NCBI RefSeq assembly: GCF_900580865.1
Contig: NZ_UTBZ01000060.1
Coordinates: 248,001 to 312,000, forward strand
Direction: 5' to 3'
Origin: Pseudomonas viridiflava
GTDB taxonomy: Bacteria; Pseudomonadota; Gammaproteobacteria; Pseudomonadales; Pseudomonadaceae
Length of the DNA: 64,000 nucleotides
Within the stretch, counting starts at the first letter, position 1. The number at the start of each line of letters is the position of its first letter. Below are positions 17,587 through 25,670 of this stretch, piece by piece. Under the pieces are notes generated by a model. That model saw nothing but the letters and a program-made list of their open reading frames with translations. It was not told the origin of the DNA and did no database searches. A program made the translations under genes and the position numbers.

Positions 17587-18540
17587 TCAATTTGTCACTG
17601 GACGTGCAACGTTCTTCTTTTTCTTCAGTTTCATGACCAGCCCCACAGGGCCGCTTTCATACCAGCGCTGACCGCTGGCCAGATCGCTGCTGCGCTCACC
17701 CATTGCCTGGGTCAGTCGATCAAGGAATACCGCGAGCAGCACCAGCCCGGCACCGCCGACGCTGGCCAGGCCCATGTCGAGGCGGCCGATGCCGCTCAAC
17801 ACCATCAAGCCGAGACCGCCCACCGAAATCATCGAGGCGACCACCACCATCGATAGCGACAGCATCAAGGTCTGATTGAGACCGGCCATCATCGTCGGCG
17901 CTGCCAAGGGCAACTGCACCTTCATCAGCATTTGCGTGGCCGTGCAGCCGAACGCTCGGGCGGCTTCGACCTTGTCGGCCGGAACCTGACGAATACCGAG
18001 GTTGGTCAGCCGCACCAGCGGCGCGACGGAAAAGATGATGGTGACGATCACACCGGGTACGTTGCCGATGCCAAAGAGCATCACCACCGGCACCAGATAG
18101 ACGAATGCCGGCAGTGTCTGCATGGCATCCAGCACCGGGCGGATGATCATTTCCGTGCGATCACTGCGCGCACACAAGATGCCCAGCGGTATGCCAATGA
18201 CCGCGCAGAACAACAGCGAGGTCAGCACCAGGGCCAGCGTGACCATCGCATCGTTCCACACACCGATCAGTCCCAGTCCGGTGAGCGTCGCGACGCTGAA
18301 GATGGCAATGCGTTTGCCGCCAATCTGCCAACTGATCAGTCCGGCGATGATGATGAACACCGTTGGCGGAACCGACAGCAGTCCCCACTGCACACCGTCC
18401 AGCACTTGATCGACCGGCCAGCGGATCGAACGAAATACTTCCCTGAAGTTATGCACCAGGTATTTAAGGGCGGTTTCCACCCAGGATCCCAAAGGAATAT
18501 TGAGACTTTGAAAGGGATCTAAAAAGTTGAAGTCTGACAT
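17587..18540 (-). CDS. Betaine/proline ABC transporter permease (ProW-like)
   Basis: A 317-residue inner-membrane permease of the OpuAB/ProW family with several membrane segments. The coupling-helix region is present (VEAARAFGCTATQMLMKVQLPLA, split here as EAARAFG...LPLA), the EAA-like loop that docks on the ATPase. I chose the ATG at 18540 (MSDFNFLDPF) over the frame opening at 18555 because ProW proteins have this hydrophilic leader and the longer form adds nothing. It lies between the ATPase gene upstream and the binding-protein gene downstream on the same strand, with short gaps (50 and 44 bases). Confidence 0.92.
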   Translation of the reverse strand: MSDFNFLDPFQSLNIPLGSWVETALKYLVHNFREVFRSIRWPVDQVLDGVQWGLLSVPPTVFIIIAGLISWQIGGKRIAIFSVATLTGLGLIGVWNDAMVTLALVLTSLLFCAVIGIPLGILCARSDRTEMIIRPVLDAMQTLPAFVYLVPVVMLFGIGNVPGVIVTIIFSVAPLVRLTNLGIRQVPADKVEAARAFGCTATQMLMKVQLPLAAPTMMAGLNQTLMLSLSMVVVASMISVGGLGLMVLSGIGRLDMGLASVGGAGLVLLAVFLDRLTQAMGERSSDLASGQRWYESGPVGLVMKLKKKKNVARPVTN

Positions 18541-18590
18541 GATGCTACCTCGCACTCAGAAACGGCATATCAATGCTGATTTTTTGCAGT

Positions 18591-19625
18591 TCAGCTGTTA
18601 CACAGGCAGCTCAGAAGATGGCCTTGCGAAATCGAACCTTTATAAAGGCCAACTTCATCCACCACCGGCATGGGTGTTGCCGAGGCAGCAACCAGGTGAA
18701 AGATGTCGCGAAGAGACGCTTCCGCTTTAATCGGTATTTGCCCGTCCGGTATATAAGCGATAGTTGAATCCTGTTGCGCGATATCGCCCGCTTTCAGAAT
18801 GCGACTGGTGTCGAAGCCATTAAAGAAATCGCGAACATATTTATTCACCGGGTTGCACAGAAGTTCACGCGGCGTGCCGATTTGCACCACGCGCCCGCCT
18901 TCCATGATCGCAATGCGGTGCCCGATGCGAACCGCTTCTTCTATATCGTGGGAGATGAAAATGATCGTGCGATCCTGCTCGGCCTGAAGCTTGATCAGCT
19001 CGCCCTGCATCTCGCTGCGAATCATCGGATCGAGTGCCGAGAAGGCTTCGTCCATCAGTAGAATGGCGGGATCGTTGGCCAGTGCGCGGGCCAGGCCGAC
19101 ACGTTGTTGCATGCCGCCGGAGAGTTGGTGAGGAAAGCTCAGCTCCTGCCCCGAAAGCCCGACCTGCTCCAGTGCGCCCATCGCGCGGCAATAGCGTTCT
19201 TTCTCGCTGACACCGCTGATTTCCAGACCGAAGCTGACGTTGTCGATGACACTCATATGCGGCATCAAAGCAAACGACTGGAAGACCATACCCATGTCTT
19301 TGCGGCGAACTTGCAACAAGTCCTTGTCGCCCAGGCCGGTGATTTCCTTGCCATTGAGAAAGATCTGCCCGGACGTCGGTTCGATCAGCCGGTTGAACAA
19401 TCGGACCATGGTCGATTTGCCCGAGCCGGACAAACCCATGATCACGAAAATCTCACCACGGCGAACCGAGAAGTTGGCATCAAAAACACCAATCGCCTGA
19501 CCGGTCTTTTTGAACACTTCAGCTTTTGATGCGCCTTCTTCAACCATTTTCATGGCAAGTGCTGGCTGCGTACCGAAGACTTTGAAAACATTCTTTACGC
19601 AGATGATCTCGTCGGAACTTGTCAT
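18591..19625 (-). CDS. Betaine/proline ABC transporter ATP-binding protein (ProV-like)
   Basis: A 344-residue ATPase of the OpuAA/ProV family. It has a Walker A (GLSGSGKST), ABC signature (LSGGMQQR), Walker B (ILLMDEAFSALDP) and switch histidine (FISHDIEEA). An N-terminal extension carrying VFKVFG and an Ala/Glu/Lys-rich insert, and a C-terminal tail of about 70 residues resembling a reduced CBS domain, are typical of betaine-type ATPases. The ATG at 19625 is preceded by GGAGGCAAGGT; the frame extends six codons further. It is the first gene of the transport operon and is divergent from the LysR gene at 19993. Confidence 0.93.
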   Translation of the reverse strand: MTSSDEIICVKNVFKVFGTQPALAMKMVEEGASKAEVFKKTGQAIGVFDANFSVRRGEIFVIMGLSGSGKSTMVRLFNRLIEPTSGQIFLNGKEITGLGDKDLLQVRRKDMGMVFQSFALMPHMSVIDNVSFGLEISGVSEKERYCRAMGALEQVGLSGQELSFPHQLSGGMQQRVGLARALANDPAILLMDEAFSALDPMIRSEMQGELIKLQAEQDRTIIFISHDIEEAVRIGHRIAIMEGGRVVQIGTPRELLCNPVNKYVRDFFNGFDTSRILKAGDIAQQDSTIAYIPDGQIPIKAEASLRDIFHLVAASATPMPVVDEVGLYKGSISQGHLLSCLCNS

Positions 19626-19992
19626 ACCTTGCCTCCTTCGCATCGTGCATCTTTCGCATTAAGCGACAGGCAAACGAGCAAAAATAATTGTAAGCGGCAG
19701 CGGTAATGAATAGATGTCTTCACGACGGGCTTCCTTTTATTATTTTTGAGGTCCCAGGAAAAAGGGATGTTTCAAATCTATTAGCATCACCCCGCTTAAT
19801 CCAACTACATTTACAGGGACAATTCGATAACGTCGGGTTATCGGTTGCGACGATTGCCATTGCCGAGTGCTGCGTCAGCACCATGAGCGACCGGGTCTAT
19901 CCCCACAGCGACGCTCGCGTAGCCCTCCCCGCACGGTTCCGTTACCCTCCTCGCGCTTCGTTGGGGAGCTGTATCGTTAGGAGAGTGTACGA
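19626..19992. other. Divergent regulatory gap between proV-like and lysR genes
   Basis: This 367-base stretch has no credible gene. It is AT-rich near the proV end and GC-rich near the lysR end. It holds the inverted repeat CGATAAC-N5-GTTATCG (19825-19843), the inverted repeat GTGCTG-CGT-CAGCAC (19867-19881) and a GCAAACGAGC element (19670-19679) that partly resembles the repeats ahead of the FAD oxidase gene. The AGGAGAG site at its right end serves the LysR start. Confidence 0.6.
19825..19843. promoter_or_regulatory. LysR-type box CGATAAC-N5-GTTATCG
   Basis: A perfect seven-base inverted repeat with a five-base spacer. It contains a T-N11-A core (T19828 to A19840), the classic LysR recognition pattern, in the form ATAAC-N5-GTTAT. 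It lies 150 bases before the lysR start and 200 before the proV-like start, so it could serve autoregulation and control of the divergent transporter. Confidence 0.55.
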
Positions 19993-20952
19993 ATGAGCAA
20001 GCATGTCGACCCTGACACCATCCTGCTGAAAATGCCGTCCTTGAGGGCTGTGAAGGCATTTGTGGCCGCGGCCAAATACGAAAGCTTTACCCGTGCGGCC
20101 GAGGCGTTGTGCGTTTCTCAAGCCGCCATCAGCCGGCAGATCCGTGAGCTGGAAAGCTACCTGGGCGCACAACTGTTTACCCGGGTCGGTCGTGCGGTGG
20201 AACTGACGGCCGCCGGCGCGGTGTTCTTCGATGCCGCGCAGCTGTCGTTCGTCAACATCGCCCAGGCCGCCGAACGCATCCGCAGCAGCCAGTCGACCAA
20301 GAAGGTGCTCACCGTCTGTTGCTCGCCGGCCTTTTCTGCGCTGTGGCTGTCGAATCATCTGCAGGAGTTCTTCGCGCAGTGCCCGGACATCGAACTCAAT
20401 CTGATCACCACGCAGAACTTTCTGACCATGGAGCCCGGTGTGCAGCCGGACATCTTCATCACCAAGATTTCGCGCATCCGTGACGGTTATAGAAGCTACC
20501 CGTTGTGCCACGACGTGATTTACCCGGTGTGCACCCCGCAGTATCTGGAGAAACACCCGGAAATTTCGACGATCGAAGGCGTGCGCGATTCGGCCCTGCT
20601 CAACCTGAGTCCCTATGGCCGCTCGCAAGTCGCCGAGCATGTCGACTGGGGCGTGTGGCTGGCGTTTCAGGCCATCGATATCGATGATCGTCCGCCGAAC
20701 AGTCCGCAGATCTTCAACGCCAACGACTACAACCTGCTCATCAGCATGGTCCTGACCCATCAGGGCATCGCGTTGGGCTGGAATCACTTGGTCACGGGAT
20801 TGGTGCAGCAAGGCCTGTTGGTGCGACCGATCGAGCAGCAGGTGCAATTGCGCAACAGCTGGCACTACCTGAGCTGTCGCGAAAGCTCCGAAAACGAAGA
20901 TGAACTGCGGCGTTTTCGCGAATGGATTCTGGCGAAGTTTCCTCGCCGTTAA
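19993..20952 (+). CDS. LysR family transcriptional regulator (GcvA-like)
   Basis: A 319-residue LysR regulator. The winged helix-turn-helix spans about residues 15-75 (FVAAAKYESFTRAAEALCVS and AAISRQIRELESYLG), followed by an effector domain. The DNA-binding helices and the phrase AAISRQIRELE put it near the GcvA/AmpR branch. The ATG at 19993 has AGGAGA eight bases upstream. It is followed on the same strand by the MmgE/PrpD and Rieske oxygenase genes, which it probably controls, and it diverges from the betaine-type transporter across a gap with a good LysR box. Confidence 0.92.
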   Translation: MSKHVDPDTILLKMPSLRAVKAFVAAAKYESFTRAAEALCVSQAAISRQIRELESYLGAQLFTRVGRAVELTAAGAVFFDAAQLSFVNIAQAAERIRSSQSTKKVLTVCCSPAFSALWLSNHLQEFFAQCPDIELNLITTQNFLTMEPGVQPDIFITKISRIRDGYRSYPLCHDVIYPVCTPQYLEKHPEISTIEGVRDSALLNLSPYGRSQVAEHVDWGVWLAFQAIDIDDRPPNSPQIFNANDYNLLISMVLTHQGIALGWNHLVTGLVQQGLLVRPIEQQVQLRNSWHYLSCRESSENEDELRRFREWILAKFPRR

Positions 20953-21026
20953 TTCAGTCCGCACAGGCGTCGGCTGATTTGGTTATCAATAGCCCGCCGA
21001 AAATGTTGCTAGAGCGGCACCCTCCC

Positions 21027-21048
21027 CGTGGCTCATTGTTGAGCCGCG
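21027..21048 (+). terminator. Stem-loop between lysR and mmgE/prpD genes
   Basis: CGTGGCTCA (21027-21035), loop TTGT, TGAGCCGCG (21040-21048): nine pairs including one G-T. It is 75 bases after the lysR stop and 46 before the next start. There is no T tract; it could separate the regulator transcript from the downstream operon. Confidence 0.45.
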
Positions 21049-21093
21049 CCGGCCATGATCGGTTCGGCTCAACTCACAGGAAGGGATTGTTGA

Positions 21094-22455
21094 ATGTCAC
21101 TCTTCGAATTCTGTCGCAACTTTGATTTCCTCGATGCCCCGCTCAAGACTCGTGCAATCGTACAGGACAGTCTGCTGGATATCGTCGGCGTCATGGCCGG
21201 CGCGGCCAGCAATGACACCAGCAGCGCGATGCGGCGTTTTGCCGAACGGCATTACCCGGCGGGCGCCTGTAGCAGTCGCCTGATCTTTGCCGGGCAGCGT
21301 GTCAACGTGCTCGGCGCAGCCTGGGCCGGAGGGTTCAGCGCTGACAGCCTCGATGCCCACGAAGGCCACTTCAAATCCAAGGGGCACGCCGGAGCGACCG
21401 TTGTTCCCGCCGTGCTTGCCCTCGCCGATGCGCTGCATCATCGAGGCCAGTCGATCAGCGGCCATGAACTGCTCACCGCCCTGTGCATCGGTTATGAAAC
21501 GGCACTGCGGGCAGGTTCGGCCTTGATGGCGACCTCGCCGACTTATCACGCATCGGGTGGTTTTTCCGCGCTGGGCGTTGTCTGCGCCGGCGCGCGCTTG
21601 CTGGGCTTCGATGAACCAACGTTTCACCACGCCTTGGGCATCGCCGAATACTTCAGCGCACGCTGCCCGATGATGCGCGTGGTGCAAGCGCCGACGATGC
21701 TGCGCGATGCCCACGGTGCAGGCGCATTTGCGGGTTTGAACGCCCTGCTCATGGCCCGGGAAGGCATCACCGGTGCACCGGCAGAAACGGTTGAAGACGT
21801 CACCGTCGCCGAATACTGGAACGACATCGGTCAACGCTGGGAGATCGACAGTCAGTATTTCAAACCCTGGCCAGTTTGCCGCTGGGCACAACCGGCGCTG
21901 ACCGCCATGCTCGAACTGCAGCGGGAAAACCCTCAGCTCGATGCCGACTCAATTGAAACTGTACGCGTGGAAACGTTCTACGAGTCGATGTGTTTACAGG
22001 GCCATACGCCGAGTGATGCCGACCAGGCGCAGTACGCCTTGGCCTTCCCGCTGGCAGCACTGATTGTCCGGGGCAAGGTCGGTCCGGAGGAAGTCACCGG
22101 GGCGGCGATTTTTGCTGAAGATATTCTGGCGTTGAGCCGCCGTATCGAAATCGTCGAAGCCGCCGATATCTCCGCCCGATTCCCCGACGAAATCCTCTCG
22201 CGACTGACCATCAACCTGAAAAACGGTGCCGTGTTGGTGAGTCCGGTCACCGCCGCGCGGGGCGATCCCGAAACGGCCCTCAGCGAAGAAGAGCTGGATC
22301 ATAAATTTGATCTGTTCGCCAGCGGTCTCGGTGTAGAGCGCAGTGCCGAGGTGAAAACAGCGATCAAACACATTGCTCAATCCAGTTGCGCCATTACTGC
22401 TTTGGAACTGATTTTTCACGCAGTCCCACCACTCCAGTCAGGCCTGCATCGATAA
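21094..22455 (+). CDS. MmgE/PrpD family protein
   Basis: A 453-residue soluble protein of the MmgE/PrpD fold (2-methylcitrate dehydratase, cis-aconitate decarboxylase and many uncharacterised relatives). The N-terminal helical segment contains the family pattern DSLLDIVGVMAGAAS, then DAHEGHFKSKGHAGATVVPAVLALAD, the usual H-x-G-A-x-x-x-P-A active-site stretch, and later FKPWPVCRWAQPALTAMLEL, matching the family K/F-x-x-P-x-C motif. The start has AGGAAGGG upstream. Prp-operon partners (prpB, prpC, acnD) are absent, so a role in propionate metabolism is unlikely. I infer a dehydratase, decarboxylase or isomerase step in the neighbouring catabolic route. Confidence 0.88.
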   Translation: MSLFEFCRNFDFLDAPLKTRAIVQDSLLDIVGVMAGAASNDTSSAMRRFAERHYPAGACSSRLIFAGQRVNVLGAAWAGGFSADSLDAHEGHFKSKGHAGATVVPAVLALADALHHRGQSISGHELLTALCIGYETALRAGSALMATSPTYHASGGFSALGVVCAGARLLGFDEPTFHHALGIAEYFSARCPMMRVVQAPTMLRDAHGAGAFAGLNALLMAREGITGAPAETVEDVTVAEYWNDIGQRWEIDSQYFKPWPVCRWAQPALTAMLELQRENPQLDADSIETVRVETFYESMCLQGHTPSDADQAQYALAFPLAALIVRGKVGPEEVTGAAIFAEDILALSRRIEIVEAADISARFPDEILSRLTINLKNGAVLVSPVTAARGDPETALSEEELDHKFDLFASGLGVERSAEVKTAIKHIAQSSCAITALELIFHAVPPLQSGLHR

Positions 22456-22549
22456 CGCCAACGCATGAATTGCCCACAGCAAATGTCGTTTGTGACGTCA
22501 GTCCTGGGCCATATAGGCTGAGAACCATGTCGCCTATGGGAGGATAAAA

Positions 22550-23785
22550 ATGAACAATAAAGAAAGCGTTTTTGACCTGATTGCACAGCGTAAAGCTTGG
22601 CACTCGTTGCCCGGCGCTCTTTACAGCAGTGAAAGCGTTTACCGCCAGGATCTTGAGCAGATCTGGCACAAGGATTGGATTTTCGCCGGCCACACCTTTG
22701 AAATCACCAAGCCGGGGCAGTATTTCACCCTGCAGATCGGGGACTATCCCGTTACAGTGGTACGCGGCAAAGACGGAGAAGTTCGGGCGTTCCATAACGC
22801 CTGCCGTCACCGTGGCGCAAAAATCTGCGAGGCCGATCACGGCAAAGTGGCGAAGATGGTTTGCCCGTATCACAAGTGGACGTACGAGCTGGATGGCAAC
22901 CTGTTGTTCGCCGGCAACATGGGCCAGGATTTCGACAAATCCCAATACAGTCTGAAAAGCGTTCACTGCGAGATCGTTGATACCTACATTTATGTTTGCG
23001 TGGCCGCCAAAGCCCCGGACTTCGAGGGTTTTCGCAAAGCCGTCAGCCCTTTCATCGCGCCGCATTACCTTGAAAACTGCAAAGTAGCGTTCGAGTCGAA
23101 CATCATCGAGAAAGGCAACTGGAAACTGGTCTTCGAAAACAATCGCGAGTGCTATCACTGCGACGGCTCACACCCGGAACTGTTGCATTCGTTCGTCGAT
23201 AACCTGTCGGTGGGCGGCATCAGTGGTGAAGATGATCCCGAACTCTCGGCCTACTGGTCCAAGTGCGAAAGCGCCGGGTTACCAAGCCGTTTGGTGATGG
23301 ATATCAACGGCCAATTCCGCATGACCCGTATTCCGCTGTCATCCGGTGCCGTCAGCTACACCATGGATGGCAAACCGGCCGTTGCCGGTCGCCTGGACAA
23401 GACAGCTGAAGCGGACATCGGCGCGCTGTTGTACTTCCACTACCCGTCCACCTGGAATCACTTCCTCGGTGACCACGCGTTGAGCTTCCGGGTGCTGCCG
23501 ATCAGCGCCACTGAAACCCTGGTCACCACCAAATGGCTGGTACCTGACAGCGCAGTGGAAGGTGTGGATTACGATATCGAGCGCCTGACCAAAGTCTGGA
23601 TTGCCACCAACGATCAGGACCGCACGCTGGTCGAGGGTACCCAGCGTGGCGTGACCTCGCCGTCGTACGAGCCGGGGCCTTATTCGGAAACGGCCGAGAC
23701 CGGCGTTTGTCAGTTCGATGACTGGTACTGCGCGACCATGATGGACCGCCTCAAAGGCCCGATTCCGTTGAAGTCTGTTGGCTGA
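22550..23785 (+). CDS. Rieske-type ring-hydroxylating/N-demethylating oxygenase (GbcA-like)
   Basis: A 411-residue Rieske non-heme iron oxygenase alpha subunit. Rieske ligands are C85/H87 and C105/H108 (CRH and CPYHKW). The catalytic iron site has E200, H203 and H208 in NNRECYHCDGSHPE. The Glu-Cys-Tyr-His spacing and the KWTYELDG continuation resemble glycine-betaine and proline-betaine demethylases (GbcA, stachydrine demethylase) rather than benzene dioxygenases. Such enzymes remove an N-methyl group as formaldehyde, using electrons from a separate reductase. No reductase gene is in the window. It has a strong GGGAGGA ribosome site and is followed by a clear terminator. Confidence 0.92.
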   Translation: MNNKESVFDLIAQRKAWHSLPGALYSSESVYRQDLEQIWHKDWIFAGHTFEITKPGQYFTLQIGDYPVTVVRGKDGEVRAFHNACRHRGAKICEADHGKVAKMVCPYHKWTYELDGNLLFAGNMGQDFDKSQYSLKSVHCEIVDTYIYVCVAAKAPDFEGFRKAVSPFIAPHYLENCKVAFESNIIEKGNWKLVFENNRECYHCDGSHPELLHSFVDNLSVGGISGEDDPELSAYWSKCESAGLPSRLVMDINGQFRMTRIPLSSGAVSYTMDGKPAVAGRLDKTAEADIGALLYFHYPSTWNHFLGDHALSFRVLPISATETLVTTKWLVPDSAVEGVDYDIERLTKVWIATNDQDRTLVEGTQRGVTSPSYEPGPYSETAETGVCQFDDWYCATMMDRLKGPIPLKSVG

Positions 23786-23817
23786 TCTGCGCTCTGTTCA
23801 CTCATGTTAACCCTGCT

Positions 23818-23849
23818 CCCTGCCAGCATCCCGACGGATGCTGGCAGGG
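23818..23849 (+). terminator. Intrinsic terminator after the Rieske gene
   Basis: CCCTGCCAGCATC (23818-23830), loop CCGACG, GATGCTGGCAGGG (23837-23849): a perfect 13-pair stem followed by a pyrimidine-rich GCTCTTTCGTCTC stretch. It ends the mmgE/prpD-Rieske transcript before the MFS gene. Confidence 0.85.
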
Positions 23850-23916
23850 GCTCTTTCGTCTCGGAAAGCTGTTATTCCGGTTCGTCGCCAAAAAAAGCCG
23901 GGAGACACCGATAAGG

Positions 23917-25080
23917 ATGTCCACCTCAATGAACACCTCGACATCATCCGTGGCGACTTATGCAAACCACGGCGAACGCGTGTCGACACGCATCGTGTTT
24001 TTGATCACCGGCATTGTGATGTCGGCCTGGGCACCGCTCGTGCCGTTGGTGAAAGCGCGTACCGGACTGGACGACGGCGGACTGGGCCTGTTGTTGCTGG
24101 GATTCGGTATCGGCTCGATCGTCGCCATGCCGTTTGCCGGTTACCTGACTGCACGTTTTGGCTGCCGGCCAGTGATCATCTGCTCAACTCTCGCGTTGTG
24201 TTCGGTGCTGCCGATGCTCAGCCATCTGACATGGCTGCCAGGGCTGGCGCTTGCCGTACTGGGGTTCGGCGCGAGCATGGGTATGCTCGATTGCGCGATC
24301 AATATCCAGTCGATCATTGTTGAAAAGAACAGCGGCGAAACCCTGCAATCCGGTTTCCACGGGCTCTACAGTGTCGGCGGTATCGCCGGTGCCGGGGCCA
24401 TGACGGCGATGCTCAGCCTTGGCCTGGATCCGCTGTTATCTGTGCTATGTCTGGTGGCGATCATCCTCGCCGCGCTGTACAAGGCTGCGCCAGGTTTACT
24501 GACCTATGGCACGGAAAGAGATGGCCCGCTGTTGGCGCTGCCACGGGGGATCGTGCTGCTGCTGGGCTGCCTGTGCTTCATTGTTTTCCTGACGGAAGGC
24601 GCCATGCTTGACTGGAGCGCGGTTTTTCTCGCCTCGCAACGCGCAATGGAACCCAGCTACGCCGGTTTGGGTTATGCGAGCTTCGCGGCGGCGATGACCA
24701 TTGGGCGCCTGACCGGAGACGCCATCGTCAGCCGACTGGGGGGTATTCGCGTGGTGGCGCTGGGCGGGATCTGTGCGGCGGCAGGCATGCTGGTTTCGCT
24801 GGTGTTCGAGAGTTGGCAGGCGTCCTTGCTGGGTTATGCCTTGGTCGGCATCGGCTGCTCGAACATTGTCCCGGTGCTGTTTACCGCGGCGGGCCGGCAA
24901 CAGCGCATGCCCCAGCGCACCGCCATCCCGGCGATCATCTCCATGGGCTATGCCGGCATTCTCATGGGGCCGGCATTTATCGGCATGGTTGCGCATCTCA
25001 GTACGCTGGTGGTCGCTTTGGGTGGCTTGGTTATTCTGTTGTTGTTTGTCAGTTACGCCGCGAGATTTCTCAAGGCCTGA
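23917..25080 (+). CDS. MFS transporter (YbjJ/FucP-like)
   Basis: A 387-residue inner-membrane carrier with about twelve hydrophobic segments and two six-helix halves. The loop 2-3 motif A is degenerate (GYLTARFGCRPV). Overall it resembles the YbjJ-type MFS group. A leader of about 25 Ser/Thr-rich residues precedes the first segment; an internal ATG at 23929 is an alternative start. It lies downstream of the Rieske gene but beyond a strong terminator, so it is probably a separate transcript. It ends eight bases from the convergent lipoprotein gene. Substrate unknown. Confidence 0.85.
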   Translation: MSTSMNTSTSSVATYANHGERVSTRIVFLITGIVMSAWAPLVPLVKARTGLDDGGLGLLLLGFGIGSIVAMPFAGYLTARFGCRPVIICSTLALCSVLPMLSHLTWLPGLALAVLGFGASMGMLDCAINIQSIIVEKNSGETLQSGFHGLYSVGGIAGAGAMTAMLSLGLDPLLSVLCLVAIILAALYKAAPGLLTYGTERDGPLLALPRGIVLLLGCLCFIVFLTEGAMLDWSAVFLASQRAMEPSYAGLGYASFAAAMTIGRLTGDAIVSRLGGIRVVALGGICAAAGMLVSLVFESWQASLLGYALVGIGCSNIVPVLFTAAGRQQRMPQRTAIPAIISMGYAGILMGPAFIGMVAHLSTLVVALGGLVILLLFVSYAARFLKA

Positions 25081-25088
25081 TGTGCTGG

Positions 25089-25652
25089 TCACAAGCCTTT
25101 GGAACATTGATCTGCTTGAAGGAAATCTTTTAGCGAAGCCTGATAAATGGCCAGTGGTCGTTTCTCGGGCTCAAACAGCGCAAACGGAATCATCACGAGG
25201 TGTGAAACGGTTGTGGCGCTTACTGAGTAAGTTCTTTGCCTGCACACGCCGTTATCTTTATTCAGAATGAAATCAAACTTGAACAGGTCTGGCCTTGTGC
25301 ACCAACTCGGAATCAAACCGAAACTCAACCCCGTCAAATACTCCTGTGTGCAAGCGCCGCCCAATGAAAATTCCGAGATTTTTATTTCCAGTGCAGGGAG
25401 GCTCGAGGCTGTAGTTCTGGAGCTGAGATCCTGTGCATTTGGAATCGTGTTCTTTGTCAGCGCGTAGGCGTCTTTGCCAAGGCGACTGTTTTTCCAGGGA
25501 GAGTCTATTTCGTAACTGAAGCTGGAGATGATTTCCTGGGTTGCGGTTCCAGCGTGTTCGTTGATTGTCGGCACGGTCGCATAGGAGGTACAGCCGGAAC
25601 ACAGCATCGCGACACTGACAACAACACATCCATGGGCTATTAAGCGGCGCAT
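25089..25652 (-). CDS. Hypothetical lipoprotein
   Basis: A 187-residue exported protein. A short signal peptide ends in a lipobox (LCSGC, lipidated C21), so it should be anchored to a membrane facing the periplasm. The mature part is polar with scattered cysteines (five more, including GACTQEY, SWCTRPD and QADQCS), suggesting disulfides. No known domain is recognised with certainty; the beginning slightly recalls small YceK-type lipoproteins. It seems less GC-rich than its neighbours. It starts 18 bases after the phospholipase-like gene on the same strand, so the two are probably co-transcribed and may work together at the envelope. Confidence 0.75.
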   Translation of the reverse strand: MRRLIAHGCVVVSVAMLCSGCTSYATVPTINEHAGTATQEIISSFSYEIDSPWKNSRLGKDAYALTKNTIPNAQDLSSRTTASSLPALEIKISEFSLGGACTQEYLTGLSFGLIPSWCTRPDLFKFDFILNKDNGVCRQRTYSVSATTVSHLVMIPFALFEPEKRPLAIYQASLKDFLQADQCSKGL

Positions 25653-25670
25653 TCTAAATTTCAGTCCCCA

